From Geodermatophilus sabuli (lineage in GTDB: Bacteria > Actinomycetota > Actinomycetes > Mycobacteriales > Geodermatophilaceae), in assembly GCF_900215145.1 (NCBI RefSeq), contig NZ_OBDO01000011.1, positions 124,001-188,000 on the forward strand: a stretch of 64,000 bases of DNA, written 5' to 3'. The notes under the pieces were generated by a model, which did not search any database, had not been told where the DNA came from, and saw nothing but the letters and a program-made list of their open reading frames with translations. Of the stretch, positions 41,849 to 50,284 are shown piece after piece (position 1 is the stretch's first letter; each line of letters begins with the position of its first letter). Position numbers and translations under genes: made by a program.

Positions 41849-43993
41849 GTGGCTCGACCAGGCCAGCGCCAGGCAGGCGCTCGCCGTAGCGCCCCGCGGA
41901 GCCAGCGACGGGCCCGCACCCGCGACGACGTCGTCTCGGTGCTCGCCCGGGCCGTCCGTGAGGTCGAGGCGGCCGCCCAGCGCGGCCGCGTGACGCCTGC
42001 CGTGCGCACCAAGTTCCAGGCCGTCGCCCTGCTGCTGCGGGACGAGCGGGCCCGCGTCCAGGCCGCGACGAACGGCAGCGACGGTCACCGGGCCGAGCAG
42101 CTCAAGCGGCTGGACGGCATCGCGACCATCCTCGCGACGACCGCCGTGCGGGACGCCGGCCTGCTGGCGCTGCTCGCCGAGGACGCCGTCGCCTCCGACG
42201 CGGCCCGCGCGCTCAAGCGGGACATCCTGAAGTCGGTCGGTGTCGAGCCGGCCCCCGAGGAGGTCCCGCCGGCGGAGAGCCCGGCCGCGCCGGCCACCCT
42301 GGAGCGCCGCGTCGTGCCGCAGTCGGTGATCTCCCGGCAGCTGGCCAACCCGTTCCTGGCCCCCGACTTCTCCGCCGCTCCACAGCGCGCGCCCCGCCCG
42401 CGTCGCCTGGCCGGCTGGGAGCTGATGGCGCCACTGCTCAGCTCCTTCGAGCGCGCCGGCAGCGGAGCCCCGGCGTGCATGGACCTGCCCTTCCCGACCA
42501 GCCGCTTCACCCCGGCGGGGTCGGAGTTGATGCCGCACCAGGCCCAGCTGGTCGCCGCGGCCGCGGCCGGCCACCGCACCTTCCTGCTCGCCGACGAGCC
42601 GGGCCTGGGCAAGACGGCCCAGTCGTTGCTCGCCGCCGAGGCGGCGGACGCCTACCCGCTGCTCGTGGTCGTGCCGAACGTCGTCAAGACCAACTGGGCC
42701 CGCGAGGCCGGCCGCTGGACGCCGCACCGCGCGGCCACCGTGGTCCAGGGCAACGGGGACACGATCGACGGCTTCGCCGACATCGTCGTCGTCAACTACG
42801 AGGTGCTCGACCGCCACGTCGGCTGGCTCGGCGACTTCGGCTTCCGCGGGATGGTCGTCGACGAGGCCCACTTCATCAAGAACAAGACCTCGCAGCGGTC
42901 GCAGCACGTGCTGGAGCTGTCCGAGCGGGTCCGGGCCCGGGTTCCGCGGCCGCTGCTGATGGCCCTCACCGGCACGCCGCTGATCAACGACATCGACGAC
43001 TTCCGGGCCATCTGGCAGTTCCTCGGCTGGATCGACGAGACCGGACCGCGCGGCGAGCTCATGGACGCGCTCGAGGACACCGGTCTGACGCCCGCCGACC
43101 CCGGCTTCTACGCCGCCGCCCGGCGCTGCGTGATCGACCTCGGGATCGTCCGCCGGCGCAAGGTCGACGTCGCCGCCGACATCCCCGCCCGCCGCATCGC
43201 CGACCTCCCGGTCGAGCTCGACGGGCCCGCCGGCCGGTCGATCCGGGCGGCCGAGCGGGAGCTCGCCCGCCGGATGGTGGCGCGGTACGAGACCGCGCTC
43301 GCGGCCCGGGAGTCCGCGACCGTCGTCGAGGGCATCGACCACGACCTGGTGCGCCGGGTGGCCCGGTGGGAGCTCAAGGACGCCACCACCGCGCAGGCCG
43401 GCGAGAACGTGTTCAGCATGATGCGGCGCATCGGCCAGGCGAAGGCCGGGCTCGCCGCGGACTACGCGGCGCAGCTGGCGCGCAGCGCCGGCAAGGTCGT
43501 CTTCTTCGCCAAGCACGTCGACGTGATGGACGCCGCCGAGCAGACCTTCACCCGCCAGGGCGTCCGGTTCTCCTCGATCCGCGGCGACCAGACGCCCGCG
43601 TCGCGGCAGCGGAACATCGACGCCTTCACGAGCGACCCGGACGTCGCGGTCGCGGTCTGCTCGCTGACCGCCGCCGGCGTGGGCCTGAACCTGCAGGTCG
43701 CCTCCAACATCGTGCTCGCCGAGCTGTCCTGGACCGACGCGGAGCAGACCCAGGCCATCGACCGCAGCCACCGCATCGGGCAGACCGAGCCGGTCACCGC
43801 GTGGCGCATCATCGCCGCGCAGACCATCGACGCCCGGATCGCCGAGCTCATCGACAGCAAGGCGGGACTCGCCGCCCGTGCGCTCGACGGGTCCGACGAG
43901 GAGGTCTCCTCGTCGGCGGACGTACAGCTCGAGGCACTGGTCACGCTGCTGACCGACGCACTGTCGGCCGTGCCGCAGCCAGGCGCGGCCTGA
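41849..43993 (+). CDS. SNF2-family DEAD/DEAH helicase
   Basis: 714 residues from GTG 41849, with GAGGAGG about 6 bp upstream. The first 200 residues are a basic, Ala-rich helical region. The SF2/SNF2 core follows: QAQLVAAAAAGHRTFLLADE, motif I DEPGLGKTAQS, Ia PNVVKTNWAREAGRW, motif II MVVDEAHFIKN, motif III LTGTPLIND, V AAGVGLNLQVASNIVL, VI DRSHRIGQTEPVTAWRI. Related to SMARCAL1/HARP and phage SNF2 annealing-type helicases. Small single-subunit SNF2 enzymes of this kind are frequent in actinophages. It lies apart from RNA polymerase genes, so RapA is unlikely. Confidence 0.88.
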   Translation: MARPGQRQAGARRSAPRSQRRARTRDDVVSVLARAVREVEAAAQRGRVTPAVRTKFQAVALLLRDERARVQAATNGSDGHRAEQLKRLDGIATILATTAVRDAGLLALLAEDAVASDAARALKRDILKSVGVEPAPEEVPPAESPAAPATLERRVVPQSVISRQLANPFLAPDFSAAPQRAPRPRRLAGWELMAPLLSSFERAGSGAPACMDLPFPTSRFTPAGSELMPHQAQLVAAAAAGHRTFLLADEPGLGKTAQSLLAAEAADAYPLLVVVPNVVKTNWAREAGRWTPHRAATVVQGNGDTIDGFADIVVVNYEVLDRHVGWLGDFGFRGMVVDEAHFIKNKTSQRSQHVLELSERVRARVPRPLLMALTGTPLINDIDDFRAIWQFLGWIDETGPRGELMDALEDTGLTPADPGFYAAARRCVIDLGIVRRRKVDVAADIPARRIADLPVELDGPAGRSIRAAERELARRMVARYETALAARESATVVEGIDHDLVRRVARWELKDATTAQAGENVFSMMRRIGQAKAGLAADYAAQLARSAGKVVFFAKHVDVMDAAEQTFTRQGVRFSSIRGDQTPASRQRNIDAFTSDPDVAVAVCSLTAAGVGLNLQVASNIVLAELSWTDAEQTQAIDRSHRIGQTEPVTAWRIIAAQTIDARIAELIDSKAGLAARALDGSDEEVSSSADVQLEALVTLLTDALSAVPQPGAA

Positions 43994-44060
43994 CCGACGG
44001 CGCTCCTGCCCTGACTGCGAGGATCGGCGGGAACGCGCTTCTCGAGGGGACGGGTCGGAC

Positions 44061-45266
44061 ATGCCCAGAGCTCTGTTGCTGGAGAACATCGACCCGGTGG
44101 CTGTGGAGACGCTGTCCGCGGCCGGGTACGAGGTGGAGTCGGTGCGGGGAGCGCTGGACGAGGCCGACCTGATCGCCGCGCTGGACGGCGTCCACCTGCT
44201 GGGCATCCGGTCGAAGACGCAGGTGAGCGCCTCCGCGCTGGAGCGGCATCCGGGGCTGGCGGCGGTGGGGGCCTTCTGCATCGGCACCAACCAGATCGAC
44301 CTGGGCGCGGCGGCCGCGGCCGGGGTGGCGGTGTTCAACGCGCCGTACTCCAACACCCGCAGCGTGGTGGAGCTGGCGATCGCGGAGATCATCAGCCTGG
44401 CGCGGCGGCTGAACGACCGGGACCGCGCGCTGCACGCCGGGATCTGGGACAAGTCGGCGACCGGGAGCCACGAGATCCGCGGGCGGACGCTGGGCATCGT
44501 CGGCTACGGCAACATCGGCAGCCAGCTGTCGGTGCTGGCCGAGGCCCTGGGCATGCGGGTGCTGTTCTACGACCTCGAGGACAAGCTCGCCCTGGGCAAC
44601 GCGCAGGCCTGCGGCAGCCTGGACGAGCTCCTGGAGCGGGCGGAGACGGTCACGCTGCACGTCGACGGGCGGGCCGGCAACGCGGGGCTGTTCGGCGCGC
44701 AGCAGTTCGCTCGGATGCGGCCGCGCAGCCTGTTCCTCAACCTCTCCCGTGGGTTCGTCGTCGACCACGAGGCGCTGCGCGAGCACGTCCTCAGCGGCCA
44801 CATCGCCGGCGCGGCGGTCGACGTGTTCCCCGACGAGCCGCGGGAGCAGGGCGACCCGTTCGACTCGGTGCTGCGCGGGCTGCCCAACGTCATCCTGACC
44901 CCACACGTCGGCGGGTCCACCCAGGAGGCCCAGTACGACATCGGGCGGTTCGTCGCCGGCAAGCTGGCCGACTACGCCCGCACCGGGACGACGACGCTGA
45001 GTGTGAACCTGCCCGCGGTGGCGCTGCACGGGTCCTCGGCGGCCCGCTTCGCGCTGCTGCACCGCAACGTGCCGGGCGTCCTCGCGCGCGTCGACGCGCT
45101 GGTCGGCGAGCACGGCCTCAACGTCGACGGCCAGGTCCTGGCCACCCGCGGAGAACTCGGCTACGTCGTCACCGACGTCAACGGCGGCCTGCCCCCAGCC
45201 CTGCTGACCGCGCTCGAGGCGCTCCCCGAGACCGTCCGCCTGACGACGTTCCCCCGGTACCGCTGA
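44061..45266 (+). CDS. serA: D-3-phosphoglycerate dehydrogenase
   Basis: 401 residues, the ~410-residue E. coli-type SerA with one ACT domain. The substrate domain starts LLLENIDPVAVETLSAAGYEV; GIRSKTQVSASALERHP is the substrate-binding strand. NAD-binding domain: GRTLGIVGYGNIGSQLSVLAE. Catalytic pocket: NLSRGFVVDHEAL and the HVGGSTQEAQYDIG His. The C-terminal ACT regulatory domain covers about 325-400 (NVPGVLARVDALVGEHGLN). It makes 3-phosphohydroxypyruvate for serine synthesis and is probably serine-inhibited. Confidence 0.95.
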   Translation: MPRALLLENIDPVAVETLSAAGYEVESVRGALDEADLIAALDGVHLLGIRSKTQVSASALERHPGLAAVGAFCIGTNQIDLGAAAAAGVAVFNAPYSNTRSVVELAIAEIISLARRLNDRDRALHAGIWDKSATGSHEIRGRTLGIVGYGNIGSQLSVLAEALGMRVLFYDLEDKLALGNAQACGSLDELLERAETVTLHVDGRAGNAGLFGAQQFARMRPRSLFLNLSRGFVVDHEALREHVLSGHIAGAAVDVFPDEPREQGDPFDSVLRGLPNVILTPHVGGSTQEAQYDIGRFVAGKLADYARTGTTTLSVNLPAVALHGSSAARFALLHRNVPGVLARVDALVGEHGLNVDGQVLATRGELGYVVTDVNGGLPPALLTALEALPETVRLTTFPRYR

Positions 45267-45269
45267 GCC

Positions 45270-45470
45270 GGCTGGAGATCGTCGGTCCGCCGCCACGCCG
45301 CCGCCGTGCTGGTCGGCGTTGGCGACGACCTCGGTGACGGCCAGCAGCATGTCGAGGACCCGCGGACCGGGGACGTGCTCGGCGGCCATCGCCCGGACCA
45401 GGCGCTCGCGGAGCGCGTCGATGTCGCCGTCCACCGGGATGAGCCGCAGAACGGCGTCATCACGTTCGGG
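45270..45470 (-). pseudogene. Truncated RsbW-like histidine-kinase-type ATPase fragment
   Basis: The minus strand reads VLRLIPVDGDIDALRERLVR, then PGPRVLDMLLAVTEVVANA and DQHGGG. That is the N-terminal helix and N-box (the DMxLAVxEVxxNAxxHG motif) of anti-sigma-type HATPase_c_2 proteins. The G1/G2 ATP-lid boxes are missing because the match stops at the serA 3' end. The gene appears cut and non-functional. Confidence 0.5.
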
Positions 45471-45503
45471 TGAGGGGCGCGCCGCGCGGTCAGGACCGGT
45501 GGG

Positions 45504-45878
45504 TCACGGTTCCCCGGCCGGACGCCGCGTGGTCGCGACCACCTCGGTGAGGGTCTCGTCGTCCCGGGCCACCCACGCCCGGCCGTCGTCGGTGAGGACC
45601 AGCGGACGCTGGATGAGCCGCGGGTGCTCGGCCAGCACCCGGATCCACGCGTCAGCGTCCCTGGTCATGCCCCTCAGCCCGAGCTCGCGGGCGAGCGGTT
45701 CGGACATCCTGGTGACGTCCCACGGCTCGAGGCCGAGCGCGGACAGCGCGGCCCGCAGCTCCGCCTCGCTCGGCGGGTCGTCGAGGTAGCGGCGGAGCGT
45801 GTACTCCACGCCCGCCTCGTCGAGGCGGTCCCGCGCGGTGCGGCACTTGGAGCACGACGGGTTGAACCAGACCTCCAC
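45504..45878 (-). CDS. ArsC/Spx-family protein
   Basis: 124 residues from GTG 45878. Thioredoxin-like ArsC/Spx fold: VEVWFNPSCSKCRTARDRLDEAG with a CxxC (residues ~9-12), YLDDPPSEAELRAALSALG, then LIQRPLVLTDDGRAWVARDD, the conserved RP of the family. Two Cys favour a reductase (ArsC or YffB-like) over a regulator. No ars operon is nearby. Confidence 0.85.
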   Translation of the reverse strand: MEVWFNPSCSKCRTARDRLDEAGVEYTLRRYLDDPPSEAELRAALSALGLEPWDVTRMSEPLARELGLRGMTRDADAWIRVLAEHPRLIQRPLVLTDDGRAWVARDDETLTEVVATTRRPAGEP

Positions 45879-46035
45879 GCGTGAACCCTCGCACACGGCG
45901 CCCCGCGCGGCGGTCATCCGACGACCGGGAGCCGCGCGGGAACCCCGTGACATCCGGGCCGGCGCGGGCCAGCATCTGGCCAGACGTGCACGGGGGAAGG
46001 CCCAGTCAGAGGCTGTTGGGCGGGGGTGGCGGTCG

Positions 46036-47235
46036 GTGACGGACCTGGTGACCGCGCGCCGTGAACCGGGTCCCGATCCCGGCCGCCCGGACCAGGCCGA
46101 GCCGGCGCCGGCCGGTCCGCCGGACGCCTCGGGCGGCGTGGCGCTGGCCCGCCTGATCGGCCTGGCCCGGCTCACTCCACCGCAGGCCGTCGAGATCGGC
46201 GTCGGCGTGCTGGCACGGGCGGCGGCGCTGGCGGAACCGGACGCCGAGGGCCCCGGCGAGGACCGCGTCGGGATCGGCCCGTTGGTCGTCACGGCCGACG
46301 GGCAGGTGGTGGCCGGCTCCACCGCGGACGGCGGACCCGCCGGGGCACCGGCGACGGTCGGGACGGCCCGGGCCACCGCCGAGGCGGTGCTCGCGGACGT
46401 CGCGCGGGCCGCCCGGCAGGGCGCCCGCCGTCCGGATCCGGCCGCCGAGCGGTTGCTGGACGAGCTCGACCGGGCGGTGGCGGAGCTGCCGGTCGCTGGC
46501 GTCGCTGCCGCGGCGGAGGTGCTGCGAGCGGCGGCCGCGTCGATCGACCGCGGCACCGTCCGCGCCGAGCTCGGCGCGCTGGCCAGGGCGGCCGGTCGGA
46601 CGGCGGGGTCGACGTACGGACCCGGACCGAGCGGGACCCCACCCTCCACCCGGGCGCGCGCCGCCCCGTCCGGGCGCGCCACTCCCGGGGGTCCCAGGGT
46701 CGCCGTGCGGCGGATCGGCGCGTGGTTGCTCTCGGTACTGGTCCTGGCCGGGGTCGTCGCGCTGGAGGTGGGTCTCCTGCGCGACGACATCGCCAAGGAC
46801 ATCGGCCTGCTGCTGGACGCCGGGCGGAGCGGGGCGGAACCGTCCACCACGCCGGAGCCCGACGGCCTGCCGGTCGTGCCCCCCGCCCCCGCCGCGAACG
46901 GGGCGGTGACCGGCGTCGACCTGCGCCTCCTCACCCCGTGTGCGCCGGGCACGCCCTGCACCCTGCGGCTGCTGGTGCGGCTCGTCCCCGGAGCCGAGCC
47001 GCAGGTCGTGACCTGGTCGTACCGGATCGTGGACCGCTGCACGGGCGCGGCGGAGACCGCACCGGGCGGCACCGTGACCGTGCCGCCCGCGGGAGAGCGG
47101 GCGGCGGTCGTCGGCACCGTCGCGCTCCCGGCCCTGGACGGCGTGGCGGTGGTCGCCGTCACCGACTCCCCGGCGATCGCGGCCTCGCCGCCGGTCTCCC
47201 TCGGCTCGTGCCCGTCCGCCGGCCAGGCCGGCTGA
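46036..47235 (+). CDS. Unknown single-TM protein preceding the SEDS-PBP fusion
   Basis: 399 residues from GTG 46036. A cytoplasmic N-terminal part (about 1-205) includes ARLIGLARLTPPQAVEIGVG and helical Ala/Arg-rich stretches. A single TM helix lies at about 227-247 (GAWLLSVLVLAGVVALEVGL). The roughly 150-residue extracytoplasmic C-terminal part has four Cys (CAPGTPC, VDRC, GSC), likely paired, and a beta-sandwich look. No family is recognised. It is 21 bp upstream of the SEDS-PBP gene and probably cotranscribed, so it may be a partner in cell-wall elongation. Confidence 0.7.
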   Translation: MTDLVTARREPGPDPGRPDQAEPAPAGPPDASGGVALARLIGLARLTPPQAVEIGVGVLARAAALAEPDAEGPGEDRVGIGPLVVTADGQVVAGSTADGGPAGAPATVGTARATAEAVLADVARAARQGARRPDPAAERLLDELDRAVAELPVAGVAAAAEVLRAAAASIDRGTVRAELGALARAAGRTAGSTYGPGPSGTPPSTRARAAPSGRATPGGPRVAVRRIGAWLLSVLVLAGVVALEVGLLRDDIAKDIGLLLDAGRSGAEPSTTPEPDGLPVVPPAPAANGAVTGVDLRLLTPCAPGTPCTLRLLVRLVPGAEPQVVTWSYRIVDRCTGAAETAPGGTVTVPPAGERAAVVGTVALPALDGVAVVAVTDSPAIAASPPVSLGSCPSAGQAG

Positions 47236-47256
47236 CCCCACCGGAGGGAGGACGCC

Positions 47257-50205
47257 ATGCCGATCTCAGGACCGGCCGGGCCGCTCACGGACGTGCGGAG
47301 GGGTCGACCGCGGACCCGGGAGCAGCGCCGGGCCCTCCGCAGCGGCGCGTTCGACCTGCTCGCCGTCGTGGCCGCGCTGGCGCTGGTCGGGCTGGGGCTG
47401 GCGAACCTGTACCTCGTCGGTGCCACCGAGCTCGCTGCCCGGCAGGCCGTGATCGCCCTCGGCGGGGTGGTCGCCCTCGCGGGGTTCTGGCGGGTCCGCG
47501 TGCGCTACCTCGGCGTCCTGGGCTGGCTGGCCTACGGTGCGGCCGTCGTCCTCCTCGTCGGCGTCCTCACGGTCGGCCTGTCCGCGAACGGCGCCACCCG
47601 GTGGATCGCGATCGGCTCCCTCACCTTCCAGCCCTCCGAGCTGGCCAAGCTCGGGCTGATCCTGGTCCTCGCCGCCGTCCTCGGCTCCGGCCGGCCGCCG
47701 TGGCAGCGGGTCACGCTGGCCGTGCTGCTCGCCGTCGTACCCATCGGGCTCACGCTGCTCCAGCCGGACCTCAGCACCACGACCCTGCTCGTCGTCCTGT
47801 CCGGGGCCATGCTGGTCATCGGGCGCGTCCCGGCCCGGTTCCTGCTGCCGCTGGTCGCCGCGGCGGCGGTCGCGGCGCCGCTGCTGATCAGCCTGCTGCG
47901 GCCCTACCAGGTCGAGCGCCTCGGGACCTTCCTGGTCGGCGCGCACGAGTCCCCGACCGGCTCGGGGTGGGCGCTGCGACAGGCGCACATCGCAGTGGGC
48001 TCCGGAGGGCTGTTCGGGCGTACCGACGACCCCCTCCGCGGCCTGCGTGCGCAGTACCTGCCCGAGCGGGACACCGACCTGGCCCTGGCCAGCCTGGTCG
48101 GGCAGTGGGGGCTGGTCGCCGGCGCCGGCGCGGTCCTGGCCGCGATCGTCCTCGTCTGGCGGCTCGCGCTGGCCAGCCGGACCTCCCGCACCCCCCACGG
48201 CGCGCTCGTGGGCGGCGGGCTGGCGGTCCTCATGGGCGTGGAGACCGTCGTCTCGGTCGGGGCCAACCTCGGGCTGCTGCCGCTGGCCGGCGTCCCGTTC
48301 CCCCTGCTCAGCTACGGCGGGACGGCGCTGGTCGTCCACCTGGCCGCGATCGGCGTCGTCCTCGCCGTCCGGCGGGACGGCGCCCGGAGGCGGCTGTGGG
48401 TGCCCAACCGCTACCACCCGCGACCGCGGCTGGTCCGGCTGGCCGCGCTCGCCCTCTCGGTCCTGCTCATCTCGTTCGGGCTCTACGGGTGGAACCTGCA
48501 GCGCACCCAGGGCGAGGCCCTCCAGGTCGTCGGGCAGGAGCAGATGACGCGCTGCATCCGGCTCCCCGCCGAGCGCGGCGCGATCACCGACCGGCACGGC
48601 GAGCCGCTCGCCGTGAACGCCGCGGACGTCGGCCGCGGTGTGGACCGGGTGCTCGTGGTGCCCGCCCTGCTGCGCACCCGGCCCGCGGACGTCGACCGCC
48701 TCGCCGACCTCCTCGCCCGGCCGCGGGAGGAGCTGCACGCCCAGATCGCGACGACGGAGCCGACCACTCTGTCGCTGCCCGTGGCCGAGGTGCCCCGCGA
48801 CGTCGGCGACGCGATCACCGCGGCCGGGATCGCCGCCGTGCTCGTCGTCCCCGAGCCCCGCCGCTCCTATCCCCAGGGCGCCCTGCTCGGGCCGGTCCTC
48901 GGCTTCGCGGGGGTGGCCACGCCGGAGGACGAGAAACGCTGGCCGGACCTGCCGCGGGGGGAGTTCGTCGGCCGGGCCGGGCTCGAGCAGCAGTACGACG
49001 CGGTGCTGCGCGGCATCAACGGGCAGCAGTGCGTCTACGTCGACCCGACGGGCGTGCCGGCGGCGCTCGGGGAACGGCAGGCCCCCGTCCCCGGTGCCGA
49101 GCTGCGGCTGTCGATCGACCTGGGCCTGCAGCGGCTCCTGGACAGCGGCCTGGCCGCGGCCCTGCGCGCGCAGCCGCGGCCGCAGGGCAAGATCGGCGCC
49201 GCCGTCGCGATGGACCCGAGGACGGGGCAGGTCCTCGCCATGGCCAGCACCCCGTCGTTCGACAACAACGTCTACGGACCACCCGTCGACACCGGGGCCC
49301 TGCAGGCCCTGGCCGACGCGCCGGGCTCGCCGATGCTCGAGCACGTGACCCAGGCCGTCGCGCCGCCCGGGTCGACGTTCAAGCTCGTCGTCGCCGCGGC
49401 CAACCAGGCCCATGCCGCGTTCGCGCCCCACCGGGCCATCCCCACCGGGGCCAGCTTCACCTACGGCGGTCACACGTTCGGCAACTGGAAGCCGATGGGA
49501 CCGATGGACCTGGTGGAGTCGATCGCGATCTCCAACGACGTCTACTTCTACAAGCTCGCCCTCGCGCTCGGCGTCGACGCGATCGCCGAGACCGCCCGGT
49601 CGCTCGGGGTGGGGGAGCGCACCGGCATCGACCTCCCGGCCGAGTCCGCCGGATACCTCGGCACACCGGAGTCCGTCCGGGAGCGGGGCGGCGCGTGGTA
49701 CGGCGGGTCCACCGTCATCCTCGGTATCGGGCAGGGCGAGATCCAGGTGACGCCGCTGCAGAACGCCCGGTGGACCGCCGCCGTCGCCACCGGGGAACTG
49801 GTCACCCCGCGGCTGGCCCTGGCGGTCGGGACCGACGCCGGCACCTACACCGCCCTCCCCGCGCCGGCCGCGACGCCGGTGCCGTTCGCCGCCGAGCTGG
49901 GACCGGTCCGCGAGGGGATGCGCGAGGCGGTGACCCGCGGTACCGCCACACGGCTGGCCGACCTCCCGGCGCCGGCTGGCGCGAAGACCGGCACCGCTCA
50001 GGACGGCGGCCTCCGGGACGACGAGTACGACAACTGGATGTCGGCCGCGGCCCCGATGGACGCCCCCGAGATCGTGGTGACCGCGCTCGTGCAGGGGCCG
50101 GGCACGGGCGGCAACACCGCGCGGAACGTGGTGGCCGACACCCTGCGCCACTACCTCGAGCACCGGGCCGACGTGGTCGGCACCGGCCCCGTGCAGGCGC
50201 CCTGA
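47257..50205 (+). CDS. SEDS glycosyltransferase - class B PBP transpeptidase fusion
   Basis: 982 residues. Residues ~30-400 are a RodA/FtsW (SEDS) domain of about ten TM helices, with GATRWIAIGSLTFQPSELAK, LPERDTDLALASLVGQWG (retaining the essential Asp of the SEDS TD motif) and PFPLLSYGGTALVVHL. A further TM helix (~410-428) leads to a class B penicillin-binding protein: the dimerisation-domain start CIRLPAERGAITDRHGEPLA, SxxK as GSTFK (~705), SxN as SND (~760), and KTGT (~910). One chain thus holds peptidoglycan polymerase and cross-linking domains usually made as two subunits. ATG 47257 follows GGAGGGAGG. It converges on mreB. Confidence 0.93.
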   Translation: MPISGPAGPLTDVRRGRPRTREQRRALRSGAFDLLAVVAALALVGLGLANLYLVGATELAARQAVIALGGVVALAGFWRVRVRYLGVLGWLAYGAAVVLLVGVLTVGLSANGATRWIAIGSLTFQPSELAKLGLILVLAAVLGSGRPPWQRVTLAVLLAVVPIGLTLLQPDLSTTTLLVVLSGAMLVIGRVPARFLLPLVAAAAVAAPLLISLLRPYQVERLGTFLVGAHESPTGSGWALRQAHIAVGSGGLFGRTDDPLRGLRAQYLPERDTDLALASLVGQWGLVAGAGAVLAAIVLVWRLALASRTSRTPHGALVGGGLAVLMGVETVVSVGANLGLLPLAGVPFPLLSYGGTALVVHLAAIGVVLAVRRDGARRRLWVPNRYHPRPRLVRLAALALSVLLISFGLYGWNLQRTQGEALQVVGQEQMTRCIRLPAERGAITDRHGEPLAVNAADVGRGVDRVLVVPALLRTRPADVDRLADLLARPREELHAQIATTEPTTLSLPVAEVPRDVGDAITAAGIAAVLVVPEPRRSYPQGALLGPVLGFAGVATPEDEKRWPDLPRGEFVGRAGLEQQYDAVLRGINGQQCVYVDPTGVPAALGERQAPVPGAELRLSIDLGLQRLLDSGLAAALRAQPRPQGKIGAAVAMDPRTGQVLAMASTPSFDNNVYGPPVDTGALQALADAPGSPMLEHVTQAVAPPGSTFKLVVAAANQAHAAFAPHRAIPTGASFTYGGHTFGNWKPMGPMDLVESIAISNDVYFYKLALALGVDAIAETARSLGVGERTGIDLPAESAGYLGTPESVRERGGAWYGGSTVILGIGQGEIQVTPLQNARWTAAVATGELVTPRLALAVGTDAGTYTALPAPAATPVPFAAELGPVREGMREAVTRGTATRLADLPAPAGAKTGTAQDGGLRDDEYDNWMSAAAPMDAPEIVVTALVQGPGTGGNTARNVVADTLRHYLEHRADVVGTGPVQAP

Positions 50206-50284
50206 GGGTCAGCTCCGGACCGTGCCGGCGCCCTGAGGTCAGCTCCGGACCGTGCCGCCGCCCTGAGGTCAGCTCCGGCCGTAG
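50197..50284. repeat. Triplicated 30-bp repeat at convergent stop junction
   Basis: Three near-identical copies (50197-50227, 50228-50257, 50258-50284) of a unit with GCGCCCTGAGGTCAGCTCCG followed by GACCGTGCCG. Copy 1 contains the SEDS-PBP stop (TGA, 50203-50205). Copy 3 contains the mreB stop (TCA on the plus strand, 50269-50271). Each copy carries both stop sequences. The repeat probably arose by slippage. Confidence 0.8.

Noticed and set aside
29689..43993. Intact prophage
   Set aside because: No terminase, portal, capsid, tail, lysis or integrase genes within the zone, and no att duplication was found.
40619..44497. 1292-codon minus-strand open frame
   Set aside because: Antisense to the SNF2 helicase and serA with low-complexity composition; the real genes on the other strand have full motif sets.
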